Positions 1-12,421 of a stretch of 64,000 bases of DNA are shown here, piece by piece. Each line of letters begins with the position of its first letter. The stretch's first letter is position 1. The DNA comes from Hymenoscyphus infarciens (taxonomy: Eukaryota > Ascomycota > Leotiomycetes > Helotiales > Helotiaceae). The stretch is taken from positions 170,870 to 234,869 of the forward strand of contig LLCB01000056.1 in assembly GCA_001414345.1 (NCBI GenBank), given 5' to 3'. The notes under the pieces are model-generated. The model saw only the letters and a list, made by a program, of their open reading frames with translations, was not told the origin of the DNA and did not search any database. The position numbers and the translations under genes are program-made.

Positions 1-1
1 C

Positions 2-3000
2 GTTGCGATAAAGTCAACATCAACATGTACACCGGAAACCGTCACAACGCTCAGCGATCTCCTCCTCCCAAAATCGAGTTTATCATCGGAAAACAGAGCA
101 ATCCCCACTTCGATTTCGAGAAAGACAACCCAATCTGCGACGAGCTCGAAAAGCAAACCCCAAAAAGCGCCAGCGAAATCGAGAGGGAAGAAGGTTCAGA
201 TCCATGATCAAGAGAACCAACAACATGAGGATGTCCACGAAATTTCGCAGAAGGCGCGGTCGATATTAGCTACAGAGGTTATAAATGCGACTTTGAAATC
301 CCTCACAGAGGCCATCAAGGCGCCCCCACCTCCTCCAATGCGACGCCAACCGTCTTCCAGAGACTTGATCAAAACCTCCTCGCGCAGGAATCTCCGTCGA
401 TCGAATTCGTTACCACAATCCCCTCAGCAACCTCGAACATTGAATCGTGTTTCAAGCTCACCTGGGCCCGCCTCTCGAGTCGCCAGGTCTGCTTCGTCTG
501 CGTCTTTGACTCCCCCAGGTCCTCGGTCACTAGCTGAATGCGCCCGGATAGCTTTCGCATGCCTTCGATCACTACAAGCAGCACAAATACCCAGTGTGAA
601 TCTGCCTCCTCTCCAGCTCGAAAATGGCATGTCAGTTTTGGTTGGGAAACTTATAACGCTGGGATTGGATGACTTGGCCGTGAAAGAAGTACGGCTGCTG
701 CGAAGGCGACTCGAACTGAAAGATCCGACAGAAAAACCATTACCAACAAAAAATAATGGTTCACAGCCACCACAGGATTTACCGCAACTCCTGGATTTCG
801 GGATCGCCACTTTTACCGGTCCAAAGTTAGCGCTAGTAATATCGACACAACTCCAGATCCTACGGTTGATGGCATCAACCAAAAATACCAATATTGATGT
901 TTCGATTTTGAATCCCCAATATCCTTCTTCACCTACTAGTCTTTTGATGTCAAGCGTGACGGACGAGAAATCGCGGGAAAAAGCTTCTCGTCAACTGCAA
1001 AATCTCTCAGACATCCTATTGTCACTCTGTCCGAGTGTTACTACTTCAGAAGATGCACTTGCAGTCCAACCAAAACTAAGTGTTGACCCTTTTATTGCAT
1101 ACCAACTACAATCTCTAGCACTCCAAACCCGTGTTCTATCCTGGACATTGTTACCTCGACAACCCGATTCTGCCAAAGACCTATTTGAACCTTTCCTTCG
1201 TTGTCTCTCTGCTTATGCCCGTCGCATCCGACGGGGAACAGCTTCTAAATCTACCGCTGCAGTTTTTGAAGGTCTACATGAGCTTTGGAATGACAAGCTC
1301 GTTGGAGAGCAGCCTCCTGAACTTTCGCTGGTGTTCTTTGATATATACAGGATATTGAGCTCCCTCCTACAAGAACGAGGGTCAGTTGAAGATGCTTTGG
1401 GTCTGGCTCTTCAACTTGAAAAACACGCTGGGAATAGCTCTCTGGCTAGACAAACTTTTGTCGTCGCGAGACAAGTAACAATCTCTCTCAAGGCCACAAA
1501 AAGAACCCCGAAAGAGGAAGAATTACTCATGCGACTCCTCGACCTCCTGGAAACACCATATACAGGCAGCTCATCGGACATTGATGATCTGATGACAGAA
1601 GTCTCCGGAGCTCGACGAACTGCTGTAGCCTTGGTGGCACGCGCGACCCCAACTTGCAGTAACGAGCACAGGCTTACCGAGGGTATGCGTCAGATGTGCG
1701 AGTCTTTGGTGTTTTTGTGTCCAAGACTGTGTTTGAGGTATCTCGGAAAGGCACCCAACGACAACGCCGCAACGAAGGATGTAGTTCGATATGAGCAACG
1801 CCGATTGTTTATCAAAAAGTTCGGCCTCCACTCCCTCGATTCGACTCTTTTTCTCGTAAAAACCCTTCTCAACGAAGGACGATTGTCGTGGGACTTGATG
1901 GACTCGAAGCTCCAAGACTGTTTGACCTTAGTCGACCAGATTGGACCCGAATCCGAAGAACCAGATTCCCCCGAAACAGCTTCGACTCCATCATCCTATG
2001 TCAGAATATCAAATCTCTACTATACCCATTTTCTCAATGAGCGGAGAAACGGTAGTGGCGTAAAAGATACCCAGCAACTGCGTATACTACGAAGATCCAT
2101 CGATTGTATACGCGCGAGATCTCCAAGTGAGAAAAAGGCAGCCTTATCCACCACAAAACTTGAAAGAATGGCGGAACTCTATAAAGCGGCAGGCCGGTAT
2201 GACGAATTGCTTCAGGTCTTCAAAACCATGCGCGATGATTTGATTGATGAAGGGGTGTTGTCGGACATTGCCACTGCTCTTGCTTCTCAGCCACTGCGTG
2301 CCGCGTGGGGGAAAGATGACCAGGCTTCCATGCTTGCTCGCGCAGCCCACACCCTTCTAAAGATTCAAATCAAATATTTCGACACGGAAACAAAAAATGA
2401 CTCGCTCTTCGACGGTTCATGGTCTTGCATTGAAACAGCAGCTATGGCAGAGCACCTTTTATTATATCTTTGTGCGCAAGCCAAGAAGTCAGACGCGATT
2501 TTGAAACTACAATCGTCAATGTTCAAGTGTCTGCTCGATACCTATGATAGTGACCAATATCCAGTCCGCAGACTTCGCGTTATTATTGAACTAATGGGTA
2601 TTGATGTTTCTGAGCTGGGAGAGGAACTACACGATTTTCCGGATCGCATGCAGGATGAAGTATGTATGGTAAAGGACAAGAAAATCAAGGTCGAAGAAAC
2701 CGAGGACAGTGCATTGATGCCTTACTGGGATTATTTCAAGTCTCTCGCCGCAACCACATTCGAATTACAGCAAGACCAGCCAGATATTGAAGTGTTGGAA
2801 AACAATGTGATGATTTGGCGTAAGTTGGAAGCACCATGCCGTAGTCTCGAAGCCCTGGAACAACAATTTGAAGACATTGAAGGTTTAATTGGTCATTTGC
2901 AAACCATTGCGTCCTACTTACAAGTAAAGGGACATGAAACTTTTCGAATCACAGTTCTAGACTTGATCTCAAAGCTGAATGCGCAACTTCGTGATTCTTT

Positions 3001-6000
3001 AGGAGATGACGGAATTGTCTCAAACTTGGTAGCTATGGGCTCACAATGGTTACATTTAGGATACTCTGGTAGAGCTGGGTTGGCATTGGATAAAGCCCAA
3101 ACATGCAGCGCCAACAATGGTGTATCCTTAACAACCATCCTGCAATTCCACCTTGCCTACTCCGAGTATTTGCTGGTTATAGGCAATGTAGACAAAAGGT
3201 AAGTGTCTGTTATTCCCTCTCTTGAACCAAGCTAATTTGACAAGCGAGGAATTTCTTCATCGTGCGCAAACCCTGTACAAAAATGAGCAGGCATCAAAGA
3301 CAAAAAGATCTGTACCTCAGACGGTGCAGGAAAAAGTGAGGAGGACACAGCTAATGTCTTATGCCTATCTGATCCATTCCAAACTTGCAATGGCTAGTGG
3401 TTCTGCACACTTGGCTTTAGCTCATGCAAAAGACTGTGTCAGATTATTACGACAGGCTTGGGCCCGCATTCAAGAACAGTCGAAACGGGTTTCTACATCC
3501 AGTACAACTTCACAGCAGTGTGATGTTGATCAACTGGCCGACGGAATTGCAAATTTCACCTTGTCCACTACCGTAGCACCCAACGCTACACCCATGTCAT
3601 CTAGTAAAAACTCTTGCTTTTGGACCTTGGTTGCGCCTCTTTTCTGTGGGCTTGCTCATCTCTCGGAAGTCTACTCCCATTTGGGTATGTTTCAAGAGAC
3701 CGTTTACTACGCAGAACAGAGCCATATTCTCGTCAAGCAAACCAATTCAGATGTGCACCAGGCTCTAGCGACAGCTTTCTTGGGAAATGCTTGGCTAAGA
3801 GCAGGTGCATTGGATAAAGGCTCTCAATTCATGGTTGAGTCGAAAGAGCTCTCTTCTTCGCTTCCGAGAAGTCGAGACACTGCGATTTTGGCCCATTACA
3901 TGGGGAACATGTATGATCGTCTCGGAGATCGCGATGCAGCAATTGAATACTATGATCTTGCTGAGCAGACTCTGGAGGGTTTGATCGTGTTGGAGCGCCG
4001 AGAATTGGAGCAAAACAGAAATCCCATCGATATTACAGAAGCTGTTGCCAAACTACAGATTTCGGAACCAAATATTGGTAAGAAACGCAAGCCTGCCGGT
4101 CGTCCCAAAGCTGCCCCCAAAACAAAAGCTGTACCCGCCCGCGCAAAATCACCACCATTGGAGTCCGCCCCATCAATTCTAGAAGAGTGCACTCAATTGG
4201 AGTCTTTGAAAGCCACCGTACTTCGACAGAAAGCTCGAGTTTTGATCATGATGAAGCAGTGTGGCGAAGCTCTGGTGCTTCTCGAGCGAGCTGCCTTGTC
4301 TGAAAAAACCGGCTCCGAGGTCGTAGATCATCGACTTGCAATGGCAAAACAGCTTCTCTTTCAAAGCTTGGAACAGATGGTCGGAGACCCAGTTTATTCG
4401 GTTCTTCAAGACTCCACCATATCTTTCCCATCGGTCATGGGGATGTTAAAATGCGATAGCATTGTCAAATCCCCACCTCCAAAAAAAATGCCAGCTGCGA
4501 GAGGAACTCGTGGTCTGGCGCGAACCAAGATTCCTGCTTCTGACGCTTGCTTTGAACAGCTTCGACAAGCCCAAGAGTTGCTGATGGAAGCTCATTCAAT
4601 AGCTACTAGCATTTCTCCTGTTGGAATCATACACAGGATATCGGCACTTTTCAACAGTGTTTCTATTCTCCTGTCAGCGTCTGGATATTCGAAGGGGAAA
4701 TTAATTACCAGCCCGGGATTTTCAAGTTGTACAATTGAAACAGCAAGAACCCTCGGCCTCCGTCGGGAACGCAAGGCCATTCAAGCCGACATATCAACGC
4801 CCACGACCCCATTGGATTACACGTCTTGGCCATCAGCCCCCACAACAGATTCTAGAAGAACCAGCTTACCAGTTCCTCAAGATTTGTCTCGTTTCCAGAG
4901 AGACTATGTCGACATCATTCCAAAACCGTGGATGGCAATATCCATTTCGCTAAGCGATACCCGGAATGAGTTGTCAATCACAAAAATGCAAGCCGGCCAA
5001 AGTCCGTTTGTCCTCCGTCTGCCACTTGGGCGCCATAATTCAATGGATGCGGACGAAGAAGTTTTCGGGTTCGAGCAAGGTCAAGCTGAGCTTCTTGAGA
5101 TAATACAAAGGGCAAACGAGACCGCCCATTCCTCCAAAGACACGACAGGAAAGGAGGCCAAGGCTGCGTGGTGGGAAGAACGTGAGGAGCTAGATTCACG
5201 ATTAAAAGATCTTCTCGAGAACATCGAGAAGGTGTGGCTGGGAGGTTTCACTGGAATATTCTCACAACATACTAGGAGATCAGATTTGCTTGCACGCTTC
5301 CAAAAGTCATTCCAAAATATTCTCGATAAACATTTACCTTCACGACAAAAGAGTAAAAAGCGAACTCCTGTTCCTCGTATTACTTTGGATTCACGGATCT
5401 TGGACCTATTCATCGGTTTGGGTGATGCTTCAGTAGAGGACAGTGATCTTTCGGAACCTCTGACTGACTTGCTCTATTTTGTTGTCGACATTCTCCAATT
5501 CCATGGCGAATACAACGCGTATGCTGAAATCGACTTCGACTCGATTGTAGTTGAGACGCACGATGCCCTACGCTGCTACCACGAAGCTGTCAATGCAACC
5601 AGCCATGCAAATGAGGGAAGACATACCATTCTGATTCTAGACAAAGCGCTTCATGCCTTCCCGTGGGAATCCCTCCCGTGTATGGATGGTCAAGCTGTAT
5701 CAAGAGTACCATCTCTTGGGTGTCTAAGAGAGCGTATCATGCTTCAGCACTCGGAAGAACGAATCGATATACCCGAGGGACACTACATCCACCCGGGCAG
5801 CGGCTCCTACATCCTCAATCCAAGCGGGGACCTCAAGAATACACAATCCACTTTCGAGAAAAGTCTCCAAAGTCTGAAATGGGATGGCATCATCAAACGA
5901 GAGCCTACGGAGGAGGAAATCAAACAATCTCTTCAACAAAAGGATCTCTTTCTCTACTTTGGCCATGGAAGTGGAGCGCAATATATCCGAGCCAGGGAAA

Positions 6001-6383
6001 TCAGGAAATTGAACAAGTGCTCTGTTACTTTCCTGATGGGTTGCAGTAGTGGTGCTTTGGGAGAGGTCGGCGAATTCGAGCCCCATGGGCCGGCGATCAA
6101 TTACATGCATGCTGGTTGTCCAGCATTGGTAGCCACACTATGGGATGTCACAGATAAAGACATCGATCGCTTTGCGAAGACTGCATTTGAACATTGGGGA
6201 TTATTCGAGAGTGAGAATAAGAGCGAGAAGAAAGGGAGAGGGAGGAAGAAGGTCGCTGTGATGGAACACCTTTCTGTGGTGGAGGCTGTGGCGAAGGGGA
6301 AGGAGGCTTGTAAACTGAGGTATCTTAATGCGGCGGCTGTTTGTGTATATGGGATTCCGGTTTATCTGAAGGCTGGGTTTTGA
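2..6383 (+). CDS. ESP1: Separase (ESP1/Cut1/BimB), 5'-partial
   Basis: Cysteine protease (peptidase C50) that cleaves cohesin Scc1/Rad21 at anaphase; it is held inactive by securin until then. The frame is open to the window edge, so the start codon lies upstream. Exon 1 is 2-3198, an intron with GTAAGT donor and GCTAAT branch is 3199-3244, and exon 2 is 3245-6383; the join is in frame and gives about 2111 visible residues, normal for fungal separase (~2000). The long N-terminal part is helical-repeat-like and hydrophilic. The C-terminal protease domain shows the catalytic His in LYFGHGSG (codon at 5964, visible residue ~1973) and the catalytic Cys in FLMGCSSG (codon at 6042, ~1999), followed by the conserved GCPALVATLWDVTDKDIDRF segment. 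Assignment is secure; only the first residues are unknown. Confidence 0.97.
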
Positions 6384-6864
6384 GAGATTATGGTGCATTG
6401 GGGTGTTTAGGGTTACGCATTGCTTATTATGGAGTTGTAGAATTGGTAGATTTGACTGATGAGGAAGAGTTCCAAATTCAGGGGATTGTTTATGTCTCAG
6501 TTGAATATGCTATCATTGGAAGTAGACATGTCTTCTGTCTTCTTACCCATGCTGGGAATAACTCACTCGCCGCCATCTTTCTCCCCCCCTCTCTCTCGCT
6601 TGTCTTTATTGTCTTATCGCTGCTTTGTCTTATAATTGTATTAAATTATCAATATAGCGCCATATCATCGTATCGTCCTATTACGAGTACTATGTTGTGG
6701 TTGATTTTCTTGAGTTGCACGTGTGGTTTTCTTTGGACTTTCTAGAATTGTTATTATGATTTCATTCTTTAGATTAGGTTTGACAAAGAAGCAGTAAACT
6801 GAATGCCTTTGATACTATATTTTGTATCATCTCAGGGGAACCAGAACCGTGGCTAAGCTTGGAA
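6384..6864. other. Intergenic, convergent 3' ends
   Basis: Space between the separase stop and the convergently transcribed 2EXR gene. It contains pyrimidine-rich and AT-rich stretches typical of fungal 3' ends. A 134-codon open frame overlapping the separase end has no recognisable content. No gene seen. Confidence 0.6.
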
Positions 6865-7584
6865 TCAGAGTTTTTTGGTCAGTTGCTCGGGGTGCAAGTT
6901 AGGGTAATCGGGAGCGCAATAGCATTTGATAGTTACCTTGGGAGTCTGGTTAGCTGCCACAAGCTTACATCTCTTGTCCTCATTGCACCAACAGTCGATC
7001 TGCAACTCCTCGAGACTAGGTAGGTGGGCCTTAAAGTCTAGGACCTCCGCTGTTTTACATGGAAGTATTCCAAAGAAGCGAAGTACGTCGCATTCAATCT
7101 CAAGTTTCGCTAATTTCTTAGCGACAGTCTCTGCCTTCTCTTCAAAAAGTACATTAAACAATCGAAGGAGCGGAAACTCCGGAGTTTCCGGGAACTCGCG
7201 CTCTAGGTCGAGAAAAAGCTCTCCGAAGAAACCTCCAAAGCGACGAAGTCGAGAGTTAATAAATAGCGTGTCCCTTGCAAGATCAATTGGGACTTCCTGT
7301 GGAGTGAAAGACAGGGTCTCAGAGTTGTCATCTGGCTCTGGCAATTCAGAGGAAAAAGGGTATATAAAACGGCTCTTTGTGAATTCCCGGGATTCATAAT
7401 TAATTTCAAAAAGACTACGGACACTCTCATGTAAAGGTGTCTTGTGAACGTCAATATAAACCTGCCGCCAATCCGTGTCAATCTCAACTCTTATTCGACG
7501 AGGGGGAATACTCTCGTACGCAGCTTTCCAAATCATGAGCCGACACTCAGTTGGCAAGTCCATAAAGCTAGTACTAGTAGACAT
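6865..7584 (-). CDS. 2EXR (F-box-like) domain protein
   Basis: Single-exon 239-aa protein starting at ATG 7584-7582. Residues 7-22 (FMDLPTECRLMIWKAA) match the start of the fungal 2EXR domain, an F-box-like module whose usual core is F-x-x-LP-E-x-R-x-x-IW. Further on, 'INYESRE' (about residue 61) is the typical second conserved patch. The rest is leucine-rich, with a cysteine-containing tail (CWC...CYC, about residues 194-222). Such proteins are numerous and lineage-expanded in Leotiomycetes; their function is not established, and ubiquitin-ligase adaptor roles are only assumed. It converges on separase and lies ~800 bp from the big transposon, a common setting for expanded families. Confidence 0.8.
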   Translation of the reverse strand: MSTSTSFMDLPTECRLMIWKAAYESIPPRRIRVEIDTDWRQVYIDVHKTPLHESVRSLFEINYESREFTKSRFIYPFSSELPEPDDNSETLSFTPQEVPIDLARDTLFINSRLRRFGGFFGELFLDLEREFPETPEFPLLRLFNVLFEEKAETVAKKLAKLEIECDVLRFFGILPCKTAEVLDFKAHLPSLEELQIDCWCNEDKRCKLVAANQTPKVTIKCYCAPDYPNLHPEQLTKKL

Positions 7585-7823
7585 GGTGCAAGTAAATCGT
7601 TGTTGTGTGTTTCTTGTTAAGTAAGAATGAGAGTTGAGTAATAGAAAAAGGGTAGGGAAACTCTAGTAAACTTTACACGTGTCCTATTATTTTGTTTTTG
7701 TTTTCAAATTGGCTGAAAAGATTGGGTGAACAATAGGCAAACAACGTTTAAAAGGATCAAAGAAGAGCCGGGGCATGAACAAAGAATTGTACCTTCAGTC
7801 GCTCCCTTCTCTGCCTCCCTCTC

Positions 7824-7910
7824 CATCGTCTTGTTATTTAATTATTGTCTCGCAATATCATTACATCGTCTTGTTATTTAATTATTGTCTCGCAATATCA
7901 TTACATCGTC
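7824..7910. repeat. 40-bp tandem repeat, two copies plus a start
   Basis: The unit beginning CATCGTCTTGTTATTTAATT is repeated exactly at 7824 and 7864 (period 40), and a third copy starts at 7904 and decays after about 10 bases. The two full units are identical, so the duplication is recent. Confidence 0.9.
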
Positions 7911-8085
7911 TTATCAAGTAATTATCGCTTTCTCACTACTCAAGCCTCACTTTGTTTTGTTATTGTACTTCTTTCATAGTTGAAAGGTCTCTTGCACCTG
8001 GGGTAAATATAAGTGAGAGGTCAAATCTAAAAGTTATTCTTTGCTTCCATTTTTCCTAGGTGATCTTCTAACCACTGAATTCCAA

Positions 8086-8318
8086 TCGCCCCCACTAAGT
8101 AATACAAATAGAGTGAAAATTATCGCTAAAGCCAAGGTTCACATGTCGCACTTACTCAATTGTCTCAAACTCACAAGTAAAACGACTTAAAATCAGACGA
8201 AATATATTATTGGAAATGTAGACTAGTTTTGTCGTACACCGCACTTTTCCAATTGTCTCATAATTGCTATAATAAGTTGAAATCAGATGAAAGTTAACAC
8301 TTAGTGAGGCGACGCTCA
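8086..8318. repeat. Candidate small inverted-repeat element
   Basis: The left end (TCGCCCCCACTAAGT, ~8086-8100) is mirrored imperfectly near 8304-8318 (ACTTAGTGAGGCGAC). Inside, two direct half-copies beginning CAATTGTCTCA occur at ~8158 and ~8250. Size and ends would fit a degenerate MITE, but no convincing target-site duplication is visible. Confidence 0.3.
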
Positions 8319-8380
8319 AGTGAAGTATGCAAAAGCAGAAGCAAAATTGGTCGCTTCCCATGCGCTTTCATTATGTATCG

Positions 8381-8590
8381 CCAGCTAGGGCGTCCTGTAC
8401 ATACCAAAAGTCAGAAACGACGACTAAATCGCAAATCGTAAATTGTAAATCGCAAATCGTAAATCGTAAAGCTTAGATTTCTAAGTATATAGCCCTTTAG
8501 AGCTAAATCGTAAATCGTAAATCGTAAATCGATAAACGTAGATTTTTTAGAGGCTAAATCGTAAATCGTAAATCGTAAATCGTAAATTAT
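8381..8590 (+). repeat. Left terminal inverted repeat with AAATCGT arrays
   Basis: After a ~45-bp unique TIR there are three blocks of the 7-mer AAATCGT/C: about six units from 8426, four from ~8505 and five from ~8555. They are separated by two spacers (one containing TAGATTTCTAAGTATATAGC, the other TAGATTTTTTAGAGGC). Arrays of this kind next to TIRs are likely transposase-binding sites; that role is inferred. Confidence 0.8.
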
Positions 8591-8942
8591 AAAAGTTATA
8601 TAATTAATAAATAATTATAAAAGGCATTAAATATTAAATTAAAATATATTAGAGTAAGAGATATATATGTATAATATAAAAAGACTATATAAATCGACTT
8701 TTATTACTATAATAAGTTCTTAAATTATATCTTAAAACTAGGCCTTTTTTAAACTAATTACTCTAGATTACTTAATATTGAAGTAATTAGCTTACTTTAA
8801 AAGCTTAAATAATCTTAATTTAAGATTATTTAAGCACTTTTAGCTACTTTTCTCGATTATATACTAATTTCCTAATTAGGGTTAGTACTATTTATTTTAT
8901 AGGCTAAAAAGTGTAATTACTCTATATACTAACCCTCTTATA

Positions 8943-9866
8943 TCGCTTCTTCCTTTAAATACTATATACTACTCCTTATTATTCCTTTCTTTAAAAGTAC
9001 TATCCTACTACTATATATACTCCTCAGTGTTTTGGCTTTCTCCGCCTTAGTCAGCCTAGTACTTAGGATAGGATAGGCTACTCATCTAGGTAAGGATAGG
9101 AGAGGCTAGGCTAGATTAGGATCAAGGCTAGGCTAGGTTTGGCAGGCTAGGTACTCTAACTAGGATAGGAGTAGCTAGGAAAGTTCTAAAAACAGGATAG
9201 GAGTAGCTAGGCAGATAAAAAAAGGAGGCTAGGCTAGAGTAGGATTAGGAAGGCAACCCTCTAATCAGGACCTAGAGTCCTAGACCCTCTTTTCTACCCG
9301 CCTTCCGGATATTAAGCGAAATTAGAGCCGCCTTCTAGGCTTTAAGCGAAATTAACTAGCCTAACTCTTCCCATCCTAGCCTCTCTATTTGGCAAGGAAA
9401 GGCAAGCAAGTACTATAGGATAGGAGTGGCTAGGAAAGCTAGAATTTAAGGATAGGAGAAGGCGGGATAGCCTTAAAATAGAGGCAGGAGGGAGAAGGAG
9501 CGTCGAGGCAGGATAGGATAACAGATTAGGCGGGGAAACCTAAAACACTGATACTCCTTCTCCTCTCTTAAATTTAAGTACTAATAATAATAGGAGAAGG
9601 AAGAGGATAATCTCTAGTAGTAGCTCTAAGTATCTATTAAAGTATAATATCCTTAGTAGTAAAACCTCTTAAGATAAATCGAATTAGTTACTTCTTTCTT
9701 TAAATACTACTCTATATTATTCCTTCTTTTAAAAGTGCTATCCTACTACTATATATACTCCTTCTTCTCTCTTGAATTCGAGTACTAACGATAATAAGAG
9801 AAGGAAGAGGATAATCTCTAGTAGTAGCCCTAGGTATCTATTAAAGTATAATATCCTTAGTAGTAG
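8943..9866. repeat. Diverged direct duplication of ~185 bp inside the transposon
   Basis: Copy A is 8943-9024 joined to 9559-9663 (split by the nested MITE); copy B is 9683-9866 and uninterrupted. Shared landmarks are CTACTACTATATATACTCC, GAGAAGGAAGAGGATAATC and CTATTAAAGTATAATATCC. Differences are mostly transitions. Confidence 0.75.
9025..9550. mobile_element. Nested hAT-type MITE, 526 bp
   Basis: Begins CAGTGTTTTGGCTTTCTCC and ends with the inverted counterpart (21 of 25 terminal bases match). It is flanked by the perfect 8-bp duplication ATACTCCT at 9017-9024 and 9551-9558. An 8-bp target duplication and CAGTG termini are hAT hallmarks. It encodes nothing. Its base composition (rich in GGATAGGAG/GGCTAGG words, normal CpA/TpG) contrasts with the RIP-mutated host, so it arrived later. 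The duplicated host sequence at 9683-9866 preserves the uninterrupted site at 9755-9762. Confidence 0.88.
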
Positions 9867-9959
9867 TATTATAGCGTAATAATCCTAGAATTTTAAGTAT
9901 AATAGGAAGTATAAAAAGAGCGATTTTAAGTATATAATAGGAGTTTAAATATACTACGT

Positions 9960-11720
9960 TAGTTTATTGATTTAGAGCTATATAAGGTGTTTATAGAAGA
10001 GTTATACTAAAAAGAAGTCTCTACTTAAGAAATATATAATATCCTTAAAAGTAAGTATAATATCGACGTCTCTAATACTACTCTTAAGCTCTAAATTAAT
10101 ATAAGGTAGAACCTTTATTAGTATAAAAAAAGTAAGACTACTTCTACCTTACGTATATAAGTAGTATATTTCTTTAAAGATATAAGATTATCTAATTTAA
10201 GTATAGTATATATATTAAATCGTAAGAGCTTTATAATTAAGCTTTAGAGGCTCTAAAGGTTATAATTTGAGATAGGCCTTTAACGTTAAAAGTTCCTTAT
10301 ATAGAAAGAGTGTAAAGAGCTAGAGGCTATTCTTTAGTATAAGATCTACGAATATAGCTACTTTAGTACTATAAGGAGCTTTAGCCTTAGGTTCCTTTAT
10401 ACGTATCTTAATACTTATAGTATTAATAGAGATAGAGATAAAAGATAGAGCTAGAATAAGATTTAAAAGGCGTTATTAAAGGTCGATAAGAAGGGGTATA
10501 ATCGTAGGTTATAAGAGATTAAGAATACTTATAGTAAATATATTATACTAGAGCCTAATTTTATATAGAGTATTAATAAATATTATAAATTAAGGTTTAT
10601 TAGTATTAAGATATATACTAGTATTAATATCTATACTTGATTTCTCTTTTAGAGCTATTATAGTATCTTAAATAATATAGTAGTATCTACTCTATAGTAA
10701 TATAACAATACTATAAGTGGCCTTAGAAAGATACTATACTATATATAATCAAATTAAGGATTAGAATCTCTAATAGTAGCAGACGCTTACTATATACTTT
10801 ATTAATAATAAGCTATAGAAAGTAATAAAGAGCTATACTAATTTTTAGACCTATATTAGTTTAGTACTTCTATAGCTAACTAATATATTAAGGCTTAGTA
10901 GAGATAGCTTATAAAAGAGTTCTTAAATAAGTAGAAGATATACTTCTAGAGTATTTATAAAAAGAGGTTGTTTTCTAAAAAGAGCCTTTTTAATATAATT
11001 ACTATATTATATATATATATTCTAATTATCTAGAAGGAGCTTTAAACGTTTATATATATATAGAATTGCTATTATATTTATACTAATACTAATTAAGAGT
11101 ATAAAGTACTAGGAGTGTTATAGACTAACTTTTACTATTTTAGGAGTAAAGAGTATTTAGTAGAGGATTATAGTATTAAGGTGCCTGCTAAGAAGCTTAC
11201 TAAGCTTTAGGAATTATATAAGGATTAGGATATTAATATATATTTGCTTTAGACGACTCTAGAGTAGTGTAAAACAAAATTATTAATATATAGATATATG
11301 CTATTAATTAATAAGATAATATATATTAAAGAGAGAGAAACTTATACTATAGTATACTTAGATTTAAGAGTAGAATTATTAGTATATATCTAAGAGAGTA
11401 ATTTAGTAGGATTAAGCCTTTTAGATAAGCTAGAGAGAGTATATAAGTAGGAGCTATGCTCTAAGGTAGCTTAAGGATTAAAAGAAGCTAGAGAGGCCGA
11501 TTAAGATGAATTTAGCGTATACTTTAATAATAAAGATAGGAGCGATTAAGTAACGAATATAGTACTAGATTATCTATATAATAGCGACTTCTTAGATAAG
11601 GAATTAGAGAAGTTAGATAACGAATTAGATAAGGATTTAAGAGAGTATATAACTAATAGGTATGCCTTGCTAGTCGAAGATGATTTAGAAGAAGATTTAG
11701 AAATAGATATTAGTAGATAA
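9960..11720 (+). pseudogene. Relic transposase with integrase-core (DDE) fold
   Basis: One plus-strand frame (codons starting at multiples of 3) can be followed from ~9960 to a stop at 11718-11720, broken by many TAG/TAA codons of the kind RIP makes from TGG, CAG and CAA. The N-terminal part reads like a helix-turn-helix (DLELYKVFIEELY... then NIDVSNTTLKL at ~10059-10090). From 10554 the core reads PNFI*SINKY, IYTSINIYT and, ~60 codons on, SN*GLESLIVADAYY. This is the spacing of the fungal integrase-core family (WSIDGH ... IDAY ... IRSD.G.E ... ADAHY). The tail is acidic (DDLEEDLEIDI). The two expected catalytic Asp positions are Asn here, so the protein is dead. Family placement is by eye. 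Confidence 0.65.
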
Positions 11721-12421
11721 ATTTATATTTAATTAATCTACTCTAGAAGCTACTAATTCATCCTTAGGATTAGGCCTTCTCCTTTATAGAGCCCTTCTAC
11801 TAATAGATAGTATTAAACGTTATTATTATAGTAGAGGGCCTTAACAATTCTAATCCTAGGTTATCTACTAAAAGATAGTCTCTTAAGTCTATTTAAAAGG
11901 TAAAGTTCTAAATCCTTAATCCTCTCTCTTCTTATTAGTAACCTTATACTTAATATATATCTCTAGCTATAGTAGTAACTTTAGGATTATAGTATTATAA
12001 TCTACTAACTAACTATAGACTCTATAGTAGTCTATAATTATAATTACTTACTAGCTAGGGTAAATAGAACGTTAATAGAGAGTAATATAATAAAGGAAGT
12101 ATATATTACTATCTATGAAAAGCGTAGAGAGTTAGCTAGTAGCGTTGCTTTTACTATTTATAATTAATAAGTAAATAGATATACTAAACTAGGAATAAAC
12201 CTATACTAAATATAGGCTAAGCTTTAGGCCTAAAATTTATATATTTTAAGCGTAAAAAAAGACTTAATATAACTCTAGAAGGGAATAGATATATTTATCG
12301 ACTTTTAATTAAAATTAGGAGTAATTTATATAAGGTTATAGATATAGTTATAAGTATATAATTCTCTAAGTGCCTAAAAGGGGATTTTAGTAGAGTAAAC
12401 CTACTAACTACGACTGTTAGT

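Larger units (their letters stand above)
7585..8380. other. Intergenic, 5' of the 2EXR gene, with short repeats
   Basis: About 800 bp between the 2EXR start and the large transposon. It contains the 40-bp tandem repeat (7824-7910) and a weak inverted-repeat segment (8086-8318), listed separately. No coding sequence seen. Confidence 0.5.

Noticed and set aside
25..207. A 60-codon frame with ATG at the left edge
   Set aside because: The separase frame is open across the same bases in another phase and continues into exon 1; this one is a shadow.
8426..8590. AAATCGT arrays as a CRISPR or telomere-like tract
   Set aside because: Units are directly tandem without spacers of constant length, mirrored at the other end of a transposon, and far from any chromosome end; they are sub-terminal repeats.
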